From: UBA6623 sp965238125
Lineage (GTDB): Bacteria; Acidobacteriota; Terriglobia; Bryobacterales; UBA6623
Length of the DNA: 64,000 bases
Direction of reading: 5' to 3'
NCBI GenBank assembly: GCA_965238125.1
Contig: OZ250179.1
Span: forward strand, 6,510,001-6,574,000
In this document: one piece after another, positions 25,319 through 34,644 of the stretch
How positions within the stretch are numbered: position 1 is the stretch's first letter
Layout: each line of letters opens with the position of its first letter
Position numbers and translations under genes: made by a program
Notes under the pieces: generated by a model
The model's database searches: none
The model's input: only the letters and a program-made list of their open reading frames with translations
Told to the model about the DNA's origin: nothing

Positions 25319-26029
25319 ATGTCGCAGGAAGTAGCGATTGTCGGCGGAACCGGCCAGGAAGGATTCGGGTTGGCGCTGCGCTGGGCCCGCGCCGGCAGAA
25401 TGGTTTTCATCGGGTCCCGCGACCCGCGTAAGGCTCGTGATGCCGCAGAGAAGGTTCGAGAACAGGTCCCGGGCTCGGCGGTCGAGGGCCTGGCTAATGA
25501 GGAGGCCGTGGCGCGGGCTCCGATCGTCGTTTTGACCGTGCCGCTGACGGCGCAGATCGCTACGCTGAAGTCGATCCGCGACCGCCTGCGGCCCGACGCG
25601 ATTGTCGTCGACACGACGGTTCCTCTTGAAAAAGCTTTGGGAGGCCGCCTCTCGCGAATCGTTCAACTCTGGGACGGGTCGGCGGCCGAACAAGCCGAAC
25701 GCTATGTCGGCAAACTTGCGCGCGTGACCGGCGCGTTTCACAGTTTGGGATCGGAGGCGCTCCGAGATCTCGATAACGACGTCGACAGTGATGTCTTGGT
25801 GACGGGAAACGATCGCGATGCGCGGGCCGAGGTCGCAAAGCTCGTCGAAGATATCCCCGGCGCCCGGGCGGTCGATTTCGGTCCGCTCGAAAACTCTCGT
25901 TACGCCGAGCAGACTGCGGCTCTGTTGATCACGCTCAACCTGCGGCACAGATCTTCCTCGGCGGGATTGCGCTTTACGGGGATCGATCGACATCTCCCGC
26001 GGGCCTCGTCGGCAACGAAAGAGTGCTAG
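25319..26029 (+). CDS. npdG: F420-dependent NADP oxidoreductase (NADPH:F420 reductase)
   Basis: This enzyme transfers hydride between NADPH and coenzyme F420. The 236-residue protein begins MSQEVAIVGGTGQEGFGLAL, an NADP Rossmann loop, followed by FIGSRDPRKARDAA, which holds the serine/arginine residues that recognise the NADP 2'-phosphate. APIVVLTVPL, DAIVVDTTVPLE, GAFHSLGSEAL and ENSRYAEQTAALLITLNLRH are as in the family. The stop directly abuts the cofD start. The position at the head of a cofactor-synthesis operon supports the F420 assignment over a generic NADP oxidoreductase. Confidence 0.9.
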   Translation: MSQEVAIVGGTGQEGFGLALRWARAGRMVFIGSRDPRKARDAAEKVREQVPGSAVEGLANEEAVARAPIVVLTVPLTAQIATLKSIRDRLRPDAIVVDTTVPLEKALGGRLSRIVQLWDGSAAEQAERYVGKLARVTGAFHSLGSEALRDLDNDVDSDVLVTGNDRDARAEVAKLVEDIPGARAVDFGPLENSRYAEQTAALLITLNLRHRSSSAGLRFTGIDRHLPRASSATKEC

Positions 26030-26974
26030 ATGCCGGGACCGGTCGTCGTTCTCGCGGGCGGGGTCGGGGCTGCTCGTTTTCTCTCCGGCCTGGCCGCCTA
26101 TGTCGACCCGAGCGAGATTACGGTCATCGGCAACAGCGGGGACGACCTGGAACTTCACGGCCTTTCGATCTCTCCCGACCTCGACACCGTCACCTATACC
26201 CTTGCCGGCGTGGTTGATCCCGAACAAGGTTGGGGCATCGCCCAAGACACGTTCGAATGCCTCGGCTTCCTCGGCCGTTACTCGGGCGACGTCTGGTTTC
26301 GCCTGGGCGACCGTGATCTGGCGACGCATATTTACCGAACGGCGCTGCTTGACCGCGGTGTCCCGCTCTCGGAAGTGACCGCGGCCGTCGCTGAGCGGCT
26401 GGGGGTGGCGACGCGTATCCTGCCGATGACCGACGACATTGTCCGCACCTGGATCACGACACCGACCGAGCGGCTGGATTTTCAAACTTATTTCGTGCGC
26501 CGCGGGGCGCGGGACGAGGTTCGCCAGGTGGAGTTCGAAGGAGCCGAGGAGGCCGAACCCGCCCCCGGAGTTATCGAGGCTCTCGAGACAGCACGGGGGG
26601 TGATCGTCGCGCCCAGCAATCCCTTCATCAGCATCGGCCCTATTTTGGCCGTGCCGGGAATTCGCGCGGCTCTGCGCGGGACGCCCGCCCCGGTGGCCGC
26701 CGTCTCTCCCATTGCCGCCGGGCGCGCTTTCAAGGGGCCGACGGCGCGCATGATGGCGGGGCTCGGGCACGATGTTTCCGCCCTCGCCGTTGCCCGACTT
26801 TACCAAGATTTTCTCGACTCCTTCGTGCTCGACAAGCAAGATGCCGCGTCGACGGAGGCGATCCGTGAGCTGGGCGTGCAACCCTTCACGGCGGACATCG
26901 CCATGTCGTCGGACGAGCGCAAGAAAGCTCTCGCCGCGCAAACCTTGGAAGCGCTGGAGGCCTCGGCCCGATGA
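26030..26974 (+). CDS. cofD: 2-phospho-L-lactate transferase (F420 synthesis)
   Basis: CofD (FbiA) joins the lactyl- or enolpyruvyl-diphosphoguanosine product of CofC to the deazaflavin Fo, giving F420-0 or dehydro-F420-0. The 314-residue protein begins VVVLAGGVGAARFLSGLAAY. ITVIGNSGDDLELHGLSISP, LDTVTYTLAGVVDPEQGWGI, WFRLGDRDLATHIYRT, LPMTDDIVRTWI, APSNPFISIGPILAVPGIR and VSPIAAGRAFKGPTARMM are the family hallmarks. The length is normal. It overlaps cofC by 4 bases. Confidence 0.94.
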   Translation: MPGPVVVLAGGVGAARFLSGLAAYVDPSEITVIGNSGDDLELHGLSISPDLDTVTYTLAGVVDPEQGWGIAQDTFECLGFLGRYSGDVWFRLGDRDLATHIYRTALLDRGVPLSEVTAAVAERLGVATRILPMTDDIVRTWITTPTERLDFQTYFVRRGARDEVRQVEFEGAEEAEPAPGVIEALETARGVIVAPSNPFISIGPILAVPGIRAALRGTPAPVAAVSPIAAGRAFKGPTARMMAGLGHDVSALAVARLYQDFLDSFVLDKQDAASTEAIRELGVQPFTADIAMSSDERKKALAAQTLEALEASAR

Positions 26975-27633
26975 TCTGGGCGCTGCTTCCGGTCAAGTCT
27001 CCCGACGCTGCCATGGAGCGTCTCGCGGCGGTGCTTTCCGCCGAGCAACGGCGAACGCTCGCCGGGCTGCTCTATCGAGAAATGCTCGACAAACTCGCGC
27101 GGGCTCGGGGGTTTGACGGCGTGGCCGTGGTTTCGAGCGATGGGCCGGTGCTCGACGCCGCGCGGCAAGCCGGCGTCGTCGCGTTGGCGGAAACTCGTCA
27201 GCGGGGCCACAGCGCTTCGGCCGATTGGGCGGCCGCGCGGCTTGAAGCGGAAGGGGCCCGGGCGGTCGTCTCGCTGCCGATCGACGTGCCGCTCGCTGAA
27301 GTGTCTGAAATCGAGCAGCTCGCCGGTGCTTGCTCGCGGGACGAATCTCCCTCGGTGCTGATCGTTCCCTCGGAAGACGGCAGCGGTACAAACGGGCTTG
27401 CACGCACGCCGCCCGGCGTCATCGCAAGTTGCTTTGGCCCGGGCAGTTTCGCGGCCCATGTCGAACAGGCGCGTGATTGCGGCGCTCGGTTCGAAGTCCT
27501 GCGTCCGCCTGGGCTGGTCTTCGATCTCGACACGCCCGACGATCTGCGGGAGTTTCTCCGACGGTCGGTCGGCGGGCCGATCCGCGATTTTGTCGAGCGC
27601 ATCTCCGCCGAGCCCGAGGCCGTCGCACCATGA
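26971..27633 (+). CDS. cofC: 2-phospho-L-lactate / phosphoenolpyruvate guanylyltransferase
   Basis: CofC (FbiD) activates 2-phospholactate or phosphoenolpyruvate with GTP for CofD; the preferred substrate cannot be told from sequence here. The 220-residue protein begins WALLPVKSPDAAMERLAAVL, a shortened nucleotidyltransferase motif, followed by VSLPIDVPLAEVSEIEQL, SEDGSGTNGLARTPPG and FGPGSFAAHVEQA. The start ATGA overlaps the cofD stop and the stop overlaps the cofE start in the same way, so translation of cofD-cofC-cofE is probably coupled. Confidence 0.92.
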   Translation: MIWALLPVKSPDAAMERLAAVLSAEQRRTLAGLLYREMLDKLARARGFDGVAVVSSDGPVLDAARQAGVVALAETRQRGHSASADWAAARLEAEGARAVVSLPIDVPLAEVSEIEQLAGACSRDESPSVLIVPSEDGSGTNGLARTPPGVIASCFGPGSFAAHVEQARDCGARFEVLRPPGLVFDLDTPDDLREFLRRSVGGPIRDFVERISAEPEAVAP

Positions 27634-28391
27634 GTTCTTCGGACGCCCTCCGCTTAACCGCCCTCGCCGGCTTGCCCGAAATCCGCCCCGGCGACGACCT
27701 CGCCCGCCTCATCCCCGAAGCCGCCCGGCGGGAAGGCGTAGCCCCGAGCCAAGGGACCGTCCTTGTCGCGGCCCAAAAAATCATCTCGAAAGCCGAGGGC
27801 GCCATCGTCGACCTGCGCACGATCACGCCGTCGCCGCGCGCCCTTTCGTTCGCCGACGAGCACGACAAGGACCCTCGCCTCGTCGAACTCGTACTCAACC
27901 AATCAAAGCGAATCGTCCGCATGGAGCACGGCGTGATCATCGCCGAAACGCGTCATGGTTTCATCTGCGCCAATGCCGGCGTCGACCGTTCGAATGTTCC
28001 TGGTGATGACTACGCGACCGTTTTGCCCACGGACCCCGATCGCTCGGCGGCCACGCTTCGGAAAGGGTTGCGCGAAAGCCTCGGAATCGACCTCGCGGTT
28101 GTCATCAGCGACACTTTCGGAAGGCCGTGGCGGCGCGGCCAAGTCAACGTGGCATTGGGCGTCGCGGGATTCAACCCTCTCGAAGATGCGCGCGGCAAAA
28201 GCGACCGCCAGGGCCAACCGTTGGTCGCGACGGAACCGGCGACCGCCGATGAAATCGCCGCCGCCGCGGGGCTGCTGATGACTAAGGATTCCGGCCGCGC
28301 CGTGGTCTTAGTCGAGGGCCTGCATCTGGAATCCGCCCAGGGAAGCGCCCAAGACCTGATTCGCGACCCCGAACAGGATTTGTTCCGCTGA
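27630..28391 (+). CDS. cofE: Coenzyme F420-0:L-glutamate ligase
   Basis: CofE adds glutamates to F420-0 using GTP. About 253 residues. Motifs seen are LPEIRPGDDLARLI, LVAAQKIISKAEGAIVDL (typical N-terminal CofE sequence), VRMEHGVIIAETRHGFICAN, AGVDRSNVP, and VVISDTFGRPWRRGQVNVAL. Later stretches are VAGFNPLEDARGKSDRQGQP and ADEIAAAAGLLM. The nitroreductase-like C-terminal FbiB domain is absent, as in the archaeal-type CofE. ATG at 27630 overlaps the cofC stop; an upstream start at 27477 would lie inside cofC. No cofG/cofH (Fo synthase) is in the window, so Fo must come from elsewhere. Confidence 0.93.
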   Translation: MSSSDALRLTALAGLPEIRPGDDLARLIPEAARREGVAPSQGTVLVAAQKIISKAEGAIVDLRTITPSPRALSFADEHDKDPRLVELVLNQSKRIVRMEHGVIIAETRHGFICANAGVDRSNVPGDDYATVLPTDPDRSAATLRKGLRESLGIDLAVVISDTFGRPWRRGQVNVALGVAGFNPLEDARGKSDRQGQPLVATEPATADEIAAAAGLLMTKDSGRAVVLVEGLHLESAQGSAQDLIRDPEQDLFR

Positions 28392-28530
28392 GACCGCCGA
28401 CATTAGAAAAATGAGGTTCGCGAGAAGGAAATGGGCTATGAGGCAAACAGAAAACTCCGACCTGAACACCCATTAATACCGACCCCGGGCGTCAGCCCCG
28501 GGAGGGGCCGAATCCCCTATCCTACTTGCC

Positions 28531-29224
28531 ATGCTCCCATCAACCGCGATTTCCGGCCGACTGATCTATCTATTCGCCGGCATGTGCGGGCTCGTGATCA
28601 TTGGCTTTTCCCCGAGTTACTTCGCCAGGCTTCTCGACACAAGCTTGACCTTCCACGTCCACGGGCTATCGATGTTTGCCTGGATGGGCGCCCTCATCGC
28701 ACAAGCAACGTTCGTTCGAGCCCGTCGGATGGATCTTCATAGGCGACTCGGTAAACTCTCATTCGTCCTTGCGCCACTGATCGTTCTCTCGGGCGTCATC
28801 GTCATACGCGAAACCTTTGACGGAAGCGAAATGGGGAGCGAGGCGCTCCAACGCCTCACCGTGCCGGCTTTTGCCATCACACAATTCGCCCTGACCTACG
28901 CGTTGGCCATAGCCTATCGGCGACATCCCGAGCTTCACGCCCGATTCATGATCTCGACCGGGCTCGTGCTGACCTTTGCGGGAACCCCTTCGAATCTTTC
29001 TGAACTGGGGACCCGGCCATTGGTCGCCGTTCGACGCCGTACATGCAAACTACATCCTGTTTGAAATCGTTACGGTGGGGTTGATTCTCAACGACCTCCG
29101 CTTGGGGCGATTGCGGGCGCCATTCGTTTTGACGCTGATCCTTTTCGCTACAAATCATGTTTTCTTCGCGAGGGCCTTGGATTTAGCTTGGTGGAAGACA
29201 CTCGCTACCTGGATCGTGGGCTGA
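28531..29224 (+). pseudogene. Polytopic membrane protein, interrupted by a frameshift
   Basis: The first frame (28531 to about 28985) encodes RLIYLFAGMCGLVIIGFSPS, FHVHGLSMFAWMGALIAQAT, MDLHRRLGKLSFVLAPLIVL and HPELHARFMISTGLVLTF, a family of small membrane proteins with conserved histidines in HVHG, LHRRLG and HARF. It then changes to unrelated residues. The second frame from about 28976 continues with RIFLNWGPGHWSPF, LFEIVTVGLILNDLRLGRLR and FVLTLILFATNHVFFA. Together they give one protein of about 230 residues; a one-base change near 28976-28995 splits it. It could be a true mutation or a read error. No function is assigned. Confidence 0.7.
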
Positions 29225-29289
29225 GCGCCTTACGCCGGCAAAGCCCGGGCGGCCCTTCCCACACCCCCCGTCGAATACGCGTTCCCCTA

Positions 29290-29363
29290 CCCGAGCCGCG
29301 CCGCCTCGCGGTGCGGTATCCTCTCGCACGAAGAGACCGCACCGCGAGGCGGCGCAGCTCGGG
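29290..29363. repeat. 27-bp hairpin before the nitrilase gene
   Basis: Arms 29290-29316 (CCCGAGCCGCGCCGCCTCGC...) and 29337-29363 are complementary at 26 of 27 positions around a 20-base loop that can itself pair (CTCTCG/CGAAGAG). It ends 16 bases before the nitrilase start and just upstream of its ribosome-binding GGAG. In mRNA it would be a very stable 5' structure; it may equally be a dispersed fold-back. Confidence 0.75.
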
Positions 29364-29379
29364 GTCGTCGGAGATGATA

Positions 29380-30366
29380 ATGAACTCCATGGACGTCGCC
29401 GTCGTGCAAGCCGGGCCGATTGCCTTTGACCGCGAGCGGACTCTCGAAAAAGTCCGCGACCTCACCGTCGAGGCGGCGCGGGAGGGCGCTCAGCTCGTCG
29501 TCTTTCCGGAGGCCTTTGTCTCGGGGTATCCCAAGGGCGCTGATTTCGGCACGCGGGTCGGCATGCGCTCGCCCCAGGGCCGGTGTTGGTTTCGGCGCTA
29601 TTTCGAAAGCGCCGTCGATGTCCCCGGCCCCTCGGTCGACCGGCTCGCGAAAATCGCTTCCGACAATCAGGTCCATCTTGTGATCGGTGTCATCGAGCGC
29701 GAGGGCGGCACGCTTTATTGCACGATCTTGTTCTTCAGCCCCGACCACGGCCTGATCGGCAAACACCGCAAGGTGATGCCGACGGCGATGGAGCGTGTCA
29801 TCTGGGGACAAGGCGACGGTTCGACGCTGCCGGTCTTGGAGACGCCGATTGGGCGCATCGGCGCGGTGATCTGCTGGGAAAACTACATGCCGCTGCTGCG
29901 CATGGCGATGTATGCGAAGGGCATCGAGATTTACTGCGCCCCGACCGTCGACGACCGCGACACCTGGCAGCCGACGATGCAACACATCGCGCTCGAAGGC
30001 CGTTGCTTTGTGCTTTCCGCCTGCCAATACATCGAGCGGTCGGCCTATCCCGAGGACTATACGAGTCTGCCAGCGGATGCCTCCGGCCCGACCGTCATTC
30101 GCGGCGGTAGCGTCATCATCAACCCGCTGGGCAAAGTTCTCGCCGGGCCTTGTTACGGCGAGGAGCGCATCTTGACCGCGCAGCTCGACCTCAATGAAAT
30201 CACCGAAGGCAAGTACGACCTCGACGTGACCGGCCATTATGCGCGGCCCGAGATTTTCAGCCTGACCGTGAACGAACAGCCCGCCCGCCCCGTGGTGGTT
30301 CATGGCCCCGCGCCCGATGAGCAGGACCGCCAAGATACCGGCTCCAACGAAGGCGAATCCCCGTGA
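29380..30366 (+). CDS. Nitrilase (carbon-nitrogen hydrolase)
   Basis: A nitrilase of about 328 residues that should hydrolyse an organic nitrile to acid and ammonia. The catalytic triad is visible: Glu in LVVFPEAFVSGYPKG, Lys in IGKHRKVMPTAMER, and Cys in GAVICWENYMPLLRMAMYAK. The CWENYMPL signature marks branch-1 nitrilases rather than amidases. EIYCAPTVDDRDTWQPTMQH and FVLSACQYI follow. ATG at 29380 is chosen because GGAG lies six bases before it. The substrate is unknown. Confidence 0.93.
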   Translation: MNSMDVAVVQAGPIAFDRERTLEKVRDLTVEAAREGAQLVVFPEAFVSGYPKGADFGTRVGMRSPQGRCWFRRYFESAVDVPGPSVDRLAKIASDNQVHLVIGVIEREGGTLYCTILFFSPDHGLIGKHRKVMPTAMERVIWGQGDGSTLPVLETPIGRIGAVICWENYMPLLRMAMYAKGIEIYCAPTVDDRDTWQPTMQHIALEGRCFVLSACQYIERSAYPEDYTSLPADASGPTVIRGGSVIINPLGKVLAGPCYGEERILTAQLDLNEITEGKYDLDVTGHYARPEIFSLTVNEQPARPVVVHGPAPDEQDRQDTGSNEGESP

Positions 30367-30563
30367 GGAGGCGCCGCCCACTTCCCGCCCCCACTGGACA
30401 ACCCCCGGTCCAGTTTGACAATCTGATGCTGACCGGTCATTTTCTCCGGTCTCCTCTTCCGGCCACCGGGTCGGGGCGAAACAGTCGGCGGGTCCACGAG
30501 ATGGCAAACTCCGGCAACACGAAATGCCTTTCCGAGCAGCTCTCTTATGGGGGCCGCACCCCG

Positions 30564-31985
30564 ATGGACCGCCGTCAATTCCTATGGCACTCGGGAGGCG
30601 GCCTGGGAGGCGTGGCGCTGGCTCACTTGTTGGGGCATTCCGGGGCCCTCGCCGGCACTCCTGAGTCCCGCGAAGACCTCAACGGCGGCCTGCACCACCG
30701 CGCCAAGGCCAAGCGCGTCGTGCAGCTTTTTATGTCCGGCGCGGCAAGCCAGTGCGACACCTTTGATTACAAACCGCTGTTGATCCAAAAGAACGGCGAA
30801 AAGTTCGATCCCGGCGGCAAGGTCGAGCTCTTCCAAAGCGAGCCCGGGCCGGTGATGCAAAGCCCCTGGGAGTGGAAGCAGCACGGCGAATCCGGCAAGT
30901 GGGTCAGCAGTCTCGTGCCGCACCTCGCCGGCTGCGTCGACGACATCGCTTTTCTGCCGTCGATGATCTCGAAATCAAATGTCCACGGCCCGGCGACGTT
31001 TATGCAAAACACGGGTTTCGTCGTGCCGGGATTCCCGAGCGTGGGCGCTTGGGTGTCGTACGGGCTCGGTTCGATGACCGACGAATTGCCGACCTTCGTC
31101 GTGGTCCCCGACACACGCGGCTTCGCGCCCAACGGGCCGGGCAATCATTCGGCGGGATTTCTGCCGGCCTCCAGTCAGGGCACGATGATGCGGGTCGGCC
31201 GCCAGAATGCGATTCACGATCTGTTTCCACCGGATAGCGCGAAGTTCATCACGCCCGCCGGGGAGGCCGACACGCTCGAAACCCTCGAAAAGCTCAATCG
31301 AGCGCACCTGGGCAAACGGCCCGGCGATTCGCGGCTCGAAGCCCGCATCCAGTCCTACGAGATGGCCGCGAAGCTGCAAATCAGCGCGCCCGAAGTGCTG
31401 GATATTTCCGGCGAGTCGGAAGCAACGAAAAAGCTCTACGGGCTGGACGAGAAAATCACCGCCGATTTCGGCCTTAGTTGCCTCGTCGCGCGGCGTCTGC
31501 TCGAACGTGGTGTTCGCTTTATCCAGCTATGGAGCGGCGCCGACAACGGTTTCCCGCGTCGCAATTGGGACAGCCACGAAGACCTCGTCAAAGACCACGG
31601 CGGCATGGCCAAAGGAATGGACCAACCCGCCGCCGCCTTGATCAAAGACCTGAAAGCCCGCGGATTGCTCGACGACACGATCGTCTATTGGACGACGGAG
31701 TTCGGGCGCATGCCCTGCAGCCAAGGAGCCAAGGGACGCGATCACAACCCATTCACCTTCACGAGTTGGTTGGCCGGAGGCGGCGTGCGAGGCGGTGTCA
31801 CCCATGGGGCCAGCGACGAATGGTCTTACAAGGCCGCCGAGAACCCGATCTATTGCTACGACGCTCACGCCACCGTCTTGCACCTGCTCGGCATCGATCA
31901 CAAGAGGCTCACCTTCCGCCACAACGGCATTGACCGCCGCCTAACCGACGTCCACGGGGAAGTGATCCACGAGATCGTGAGTTAG
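30564..31985 (+). CDS. DUF1501 secreted protein
   Basis: A 473-residue protein of the DUF1501 family, distantly related to sulfatases/phosphatases and frequent in Acidobacteriota and Planctomycetota. It begins MDRRQFLWHSGGGLGGVALA, a Tat-like signal with two arginines. Family segments are AKRVVQLFMSGAASQCDTFD, PHLAGCVDDIAFLPSM, KSNVHGPATFMQNTG, PGFPSVGAWVSYGLGS, WDSHEDLVKDHGGMAKGMDQ, TEFGRMPCSQGAKGRDHNP and YDAHATVLHLLGIDHKRLTF. Earlier in-frame starts at 30363 and 30501 exist, but the residues before RRQFL are not signal-like. The enzymatic role is unknown. It does not have the usual DUF1553 partner. Confidence 0.86.
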   Translation: MDRRQFLWHSGGGLGGVALAHLLGHSGALAGTPESREDLNGGLHHRAKAKRVVQLFMSGAASQCDTFDYKPLLIQKNGEKFDPGGKVELFQSEPGPVMQSPWEWKQHGESGKWVSSLVPHLAGCVDDIAFLPSMISKSNVHGPATFMQNTGFVVPGFPSVGAWVSYGLGSMTDELPTFVVVPDTRGFAPNGPGNHSAGFLPASSQGTMMRVGRQNAIHDLFPPDSAKFITPAGEADTLETLEKLNRAHLGKRPGDSRLEARIQSYEMAAKLQISAPEVLDISGESEATKKLYGLDEKITADFGLSCLVARRLLERGVRFIQLWSGADNGFPRRNWDSHEDLVKDHGGMAKGMDQPAAALIKDLKARGLLDDTIVYWTTEFGRMPCSQGAKGRDHNPFTFTSWLAGGGVRGGVTHGASDEWSYKAAENPIYCYDAHATVLHLLGIDHKRLTFRHNGIDRRLTDVHGEVIHEIVS

Positions 31986-32020
31986 CAGAGCGTTGCAAGA
32001 GGGTGTTCAGCGAAAAACCC

Positions 32021-34644
32021 TCAGCGGAAATTTTCGACCAGCATGATGTCGGCCTCCATTGGCTCCAGTTGGCCGAAGAGAATCGATCGACCGTCAGGGG
32101 CGACGCTCATCGTGCCAACCGGCTGTCTCTCGAGATCATGGATCGGCTCGACGGCGCCCGTGGCAAAGCGGAAGAAGTGGAGAGAAAAACCAGCTTTCGG
32201 GGTCGACGCGGGGACGAAATAGACCCCGTCTTCGACGACATCGTAGATACCGCTATACATGGATTCGAGGATTTGTTCTTCCTCGCCTCCCTCGACCGGT
32301 ATTCTCCACAAAGATTTGCTGGCGCCGCGCGTAAAGTAAAACAGACTTCCGTCGGGTGACTCCATCCTTGGCCCCCCCCCCGGCTGTAACGACCTGGGCG
32401 GGACCTCCTCCCGCCGGCATCTTGAAATTCTGATAAGTCCCGTTGCGGTTTGAGTTGAAGTAGATCCACTCTCCATTTCTCGACCAAGCCGGCCACGCCT
32501 CGTGCGACGGATCGCTCGTCAAGCGCCGAGGCGCGCCGCCCTCGGCGTCCACGACGTAGACATCGGAATGCCCTTCCGCCTTGGAACTGAATCCGATACT
32601 CTTCCCATCGGGAGCCCAGCGGGGCCAGTTGGTCGCCGGCGCGCCAAGCGAAGTCAACTAGACAGGGTTCGAACCGTCGCTGTCGCACCTCCAGATTTCC
32701 TTGTCACCGGAGCGAGCCGAGGTGAACGCGATACGGTTGCCGTCGGGAGAATAGTGCGGATTTCGGTCCCACCGGGAAGAAGAAATGAACTTAACCGCCA
32801 TGCCGGTCACGCCGTCCGCAACGGGCAAGCTGACGCGGTAGATGTTTATGTTGAGGTCAGACGCTGTATACGCGAGCCGATGCCCCTGACGGGAGAGTTG
32901 CGGCCAAGACCCGCTCTCCCCAAACGGCAGCCGCTCGGGCGAGGCGGTCCCGGATGACCGGCACTCTCCAGAGACTTGAGGTGCCGAAAGGCCCCGCCGC
33001 GAAAACAATGTCGCGGCCGTCGGAAGTGAAACTGTGCCCGCCGATCTTCTGCTCCATGAAGGTTCGGCGTCGAGGTTCGCCTTGCGGGTTCAAATCTTGG
33101 TCGAGATCCAGCAGATAGAGATCGCTGCTCGCCGAGCCGAACCGGGAAAAGGCGAGCGTGCGACCGTCGGGAGAAAAGGCGGGGAGGACGTCACCTACTT
33201 GCGAGCCCTCCAGCGGCGTCGTCAGCCTTCGCCTTTCGCCGGAATCCACCGAAAGCAAGAATAGGCTCAACGGCCCGGGCGAATCCTCCGCCCAATCGCA
33301 CACGGCCAGCCAACGGCTGTCCGGAGACCAGGCCAGACAGGTCCCCAGAAGATAAGTGAAAGGAACCCGTGTCTCCGCCAGTTTGCGTTCCGTCCCGCCG
33401 AGCGCGGGAATCAAGTAGAGGCCCATCTTCTTTCCGGCCTCGGTACGTCCGCGGAGAAAAGCGATGTGGCGGCCGTCCGGCGACCAGGCGGGGGTACTGT
33501 CCCAGTCGGGATTGGTGGTAAGTCGCAACGGGGGCCCGGGCCCGATAAGTTTGACGTAAATGTCGAAACTCTCCGGATTTTCCCCGGTCCACGCGAAGGC
33601 CACGTGGTTGCCGTCGGGGGAAAATGAACTGGCGGTCTCCATGCCCGGGTAACTGGTTAGCGGAACGGTGCGCATGGGTTCGAGGGGCGGTTCGGTTGTG
33701 GGCAGGAACTTCCACAAGGCCGCCCCGGCGATCGTGAGAACAATCGCCGCAGCCGCGCCAGCCCATGCCAAACGTCGTCGCCGGGACCGCGCCGGCATTT
33801 CCCAGCTCGCCGCCGTAACGGGTCTGCCGCTCGGTTTGGCCTCGAGGGCCCGCAAATCGACGATCATCTCCTCGACGTGCTGGTAGCGGTCCGCCGGGTC
33901 TTTGGCGAGCGCCTTGCCGACGATGAAGTCCAACTCTATCGGCAGGCCCGCCCGCAAAGCCGTGATCGGCTCGGGGTCTTCGTTGCCGATGGCATAGAGC
34001 ACGGCCTCTTGCCGCTCTCCCGCGAAGGGCAGCCGCCCCGTTACCATCTCGTAAATCACGACTCCCAGGGACCAAACATCCGTGCGCCGATCGGTCGGCT
34101 TCCGCCTCGTCTGTTCCGGCGACATATAGGCCGGCGTGCCTAGGATCGTCGCTGTCTTTGTGAGTCTCGATTGCTCGGCGAGTTGCGCCAGGCCGAAGTC
34201 CATGATTTTGACCTGGCCCTCTTCGGTCAGCATCAGATTGGCGGGTTTGATGTCGCGGCGAACGACGCCCTTGCCGTGAGCCGCCTTCAAGCCCTCGGCG
34301 GTCTGGGTGGCGATGTCGATTACCTCCTCGAGCTTGAGCGGGCGATCGCAGATTTTGTCCTTGACGGTTCGGCCCGCGACGAAGGCCATGGCGAGGAAGG
34401 TTTGTCCCTCGGCCTCGTCGATTTCATAGACGGTGCAAATGTTGGGATGGTCGAGTGCCGCCGCGGCTTGGGCCTCGCGCAGGAAGCGTTCCTTGGCTTC
34501 GGCGTCTTCAACGACGTCGGCGCGGAGAAACTTCAGCGCGACCGGACGCTTGAGCTTGGTGTCGAGGGCCTTGTAGACCACGCCCATGCCGCCTTCGCCG
34601 AGTTTTTCGGTGATCTCGTAATGGCTGATGGTTTGGTCGATCAT
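32021..34644 (-). pseudogene. Ser/Thr kinase with PD40 propeller, degraded
   Basis: A paralogue of the kinase at 14111. The N-terminal part is intact to about 32960: glycine loop GEGGMGVVYKALD, DFG in IMDFGLAQLAEQS, AYMSPEQTRR, a membrane helix (RLAWAGAAAAIVLTIAGAAL) and PD40 repeats. The catalytic HRD reads RRD (GVVRRDIKPANLML). Three breaks follow: a frameshift near 32945-32960, an in-frame TAG at 32658-32660 (SNPV stop LTSLGAPATNWPRW, where glutamine is expected), and a frameshift in a 10-C run at 32373-32382. The last frame ends ADIMLVENFR, matching the paralogue's ENFR end. Altered catalysis plus three lesions argue for decay, though homopolymer errors could explain one. Confidence 0.82.

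Noticed and set aside
25151..26941. A 596-codon minus-strand open frame
   Set aside because: It is antisense to npdG and cofD, whose family motifs are clear, so it is a GC shadow.
29287..30507. A 406-codon minus-strand open frame
   Set aside because: It is antisense to the nitrilase, whose full catalytic triad is present.
32371..32384. The 10-C run as a phase-variation switch
   Set aside because: The gene has two other lesions, so switching here alone would not restore it.
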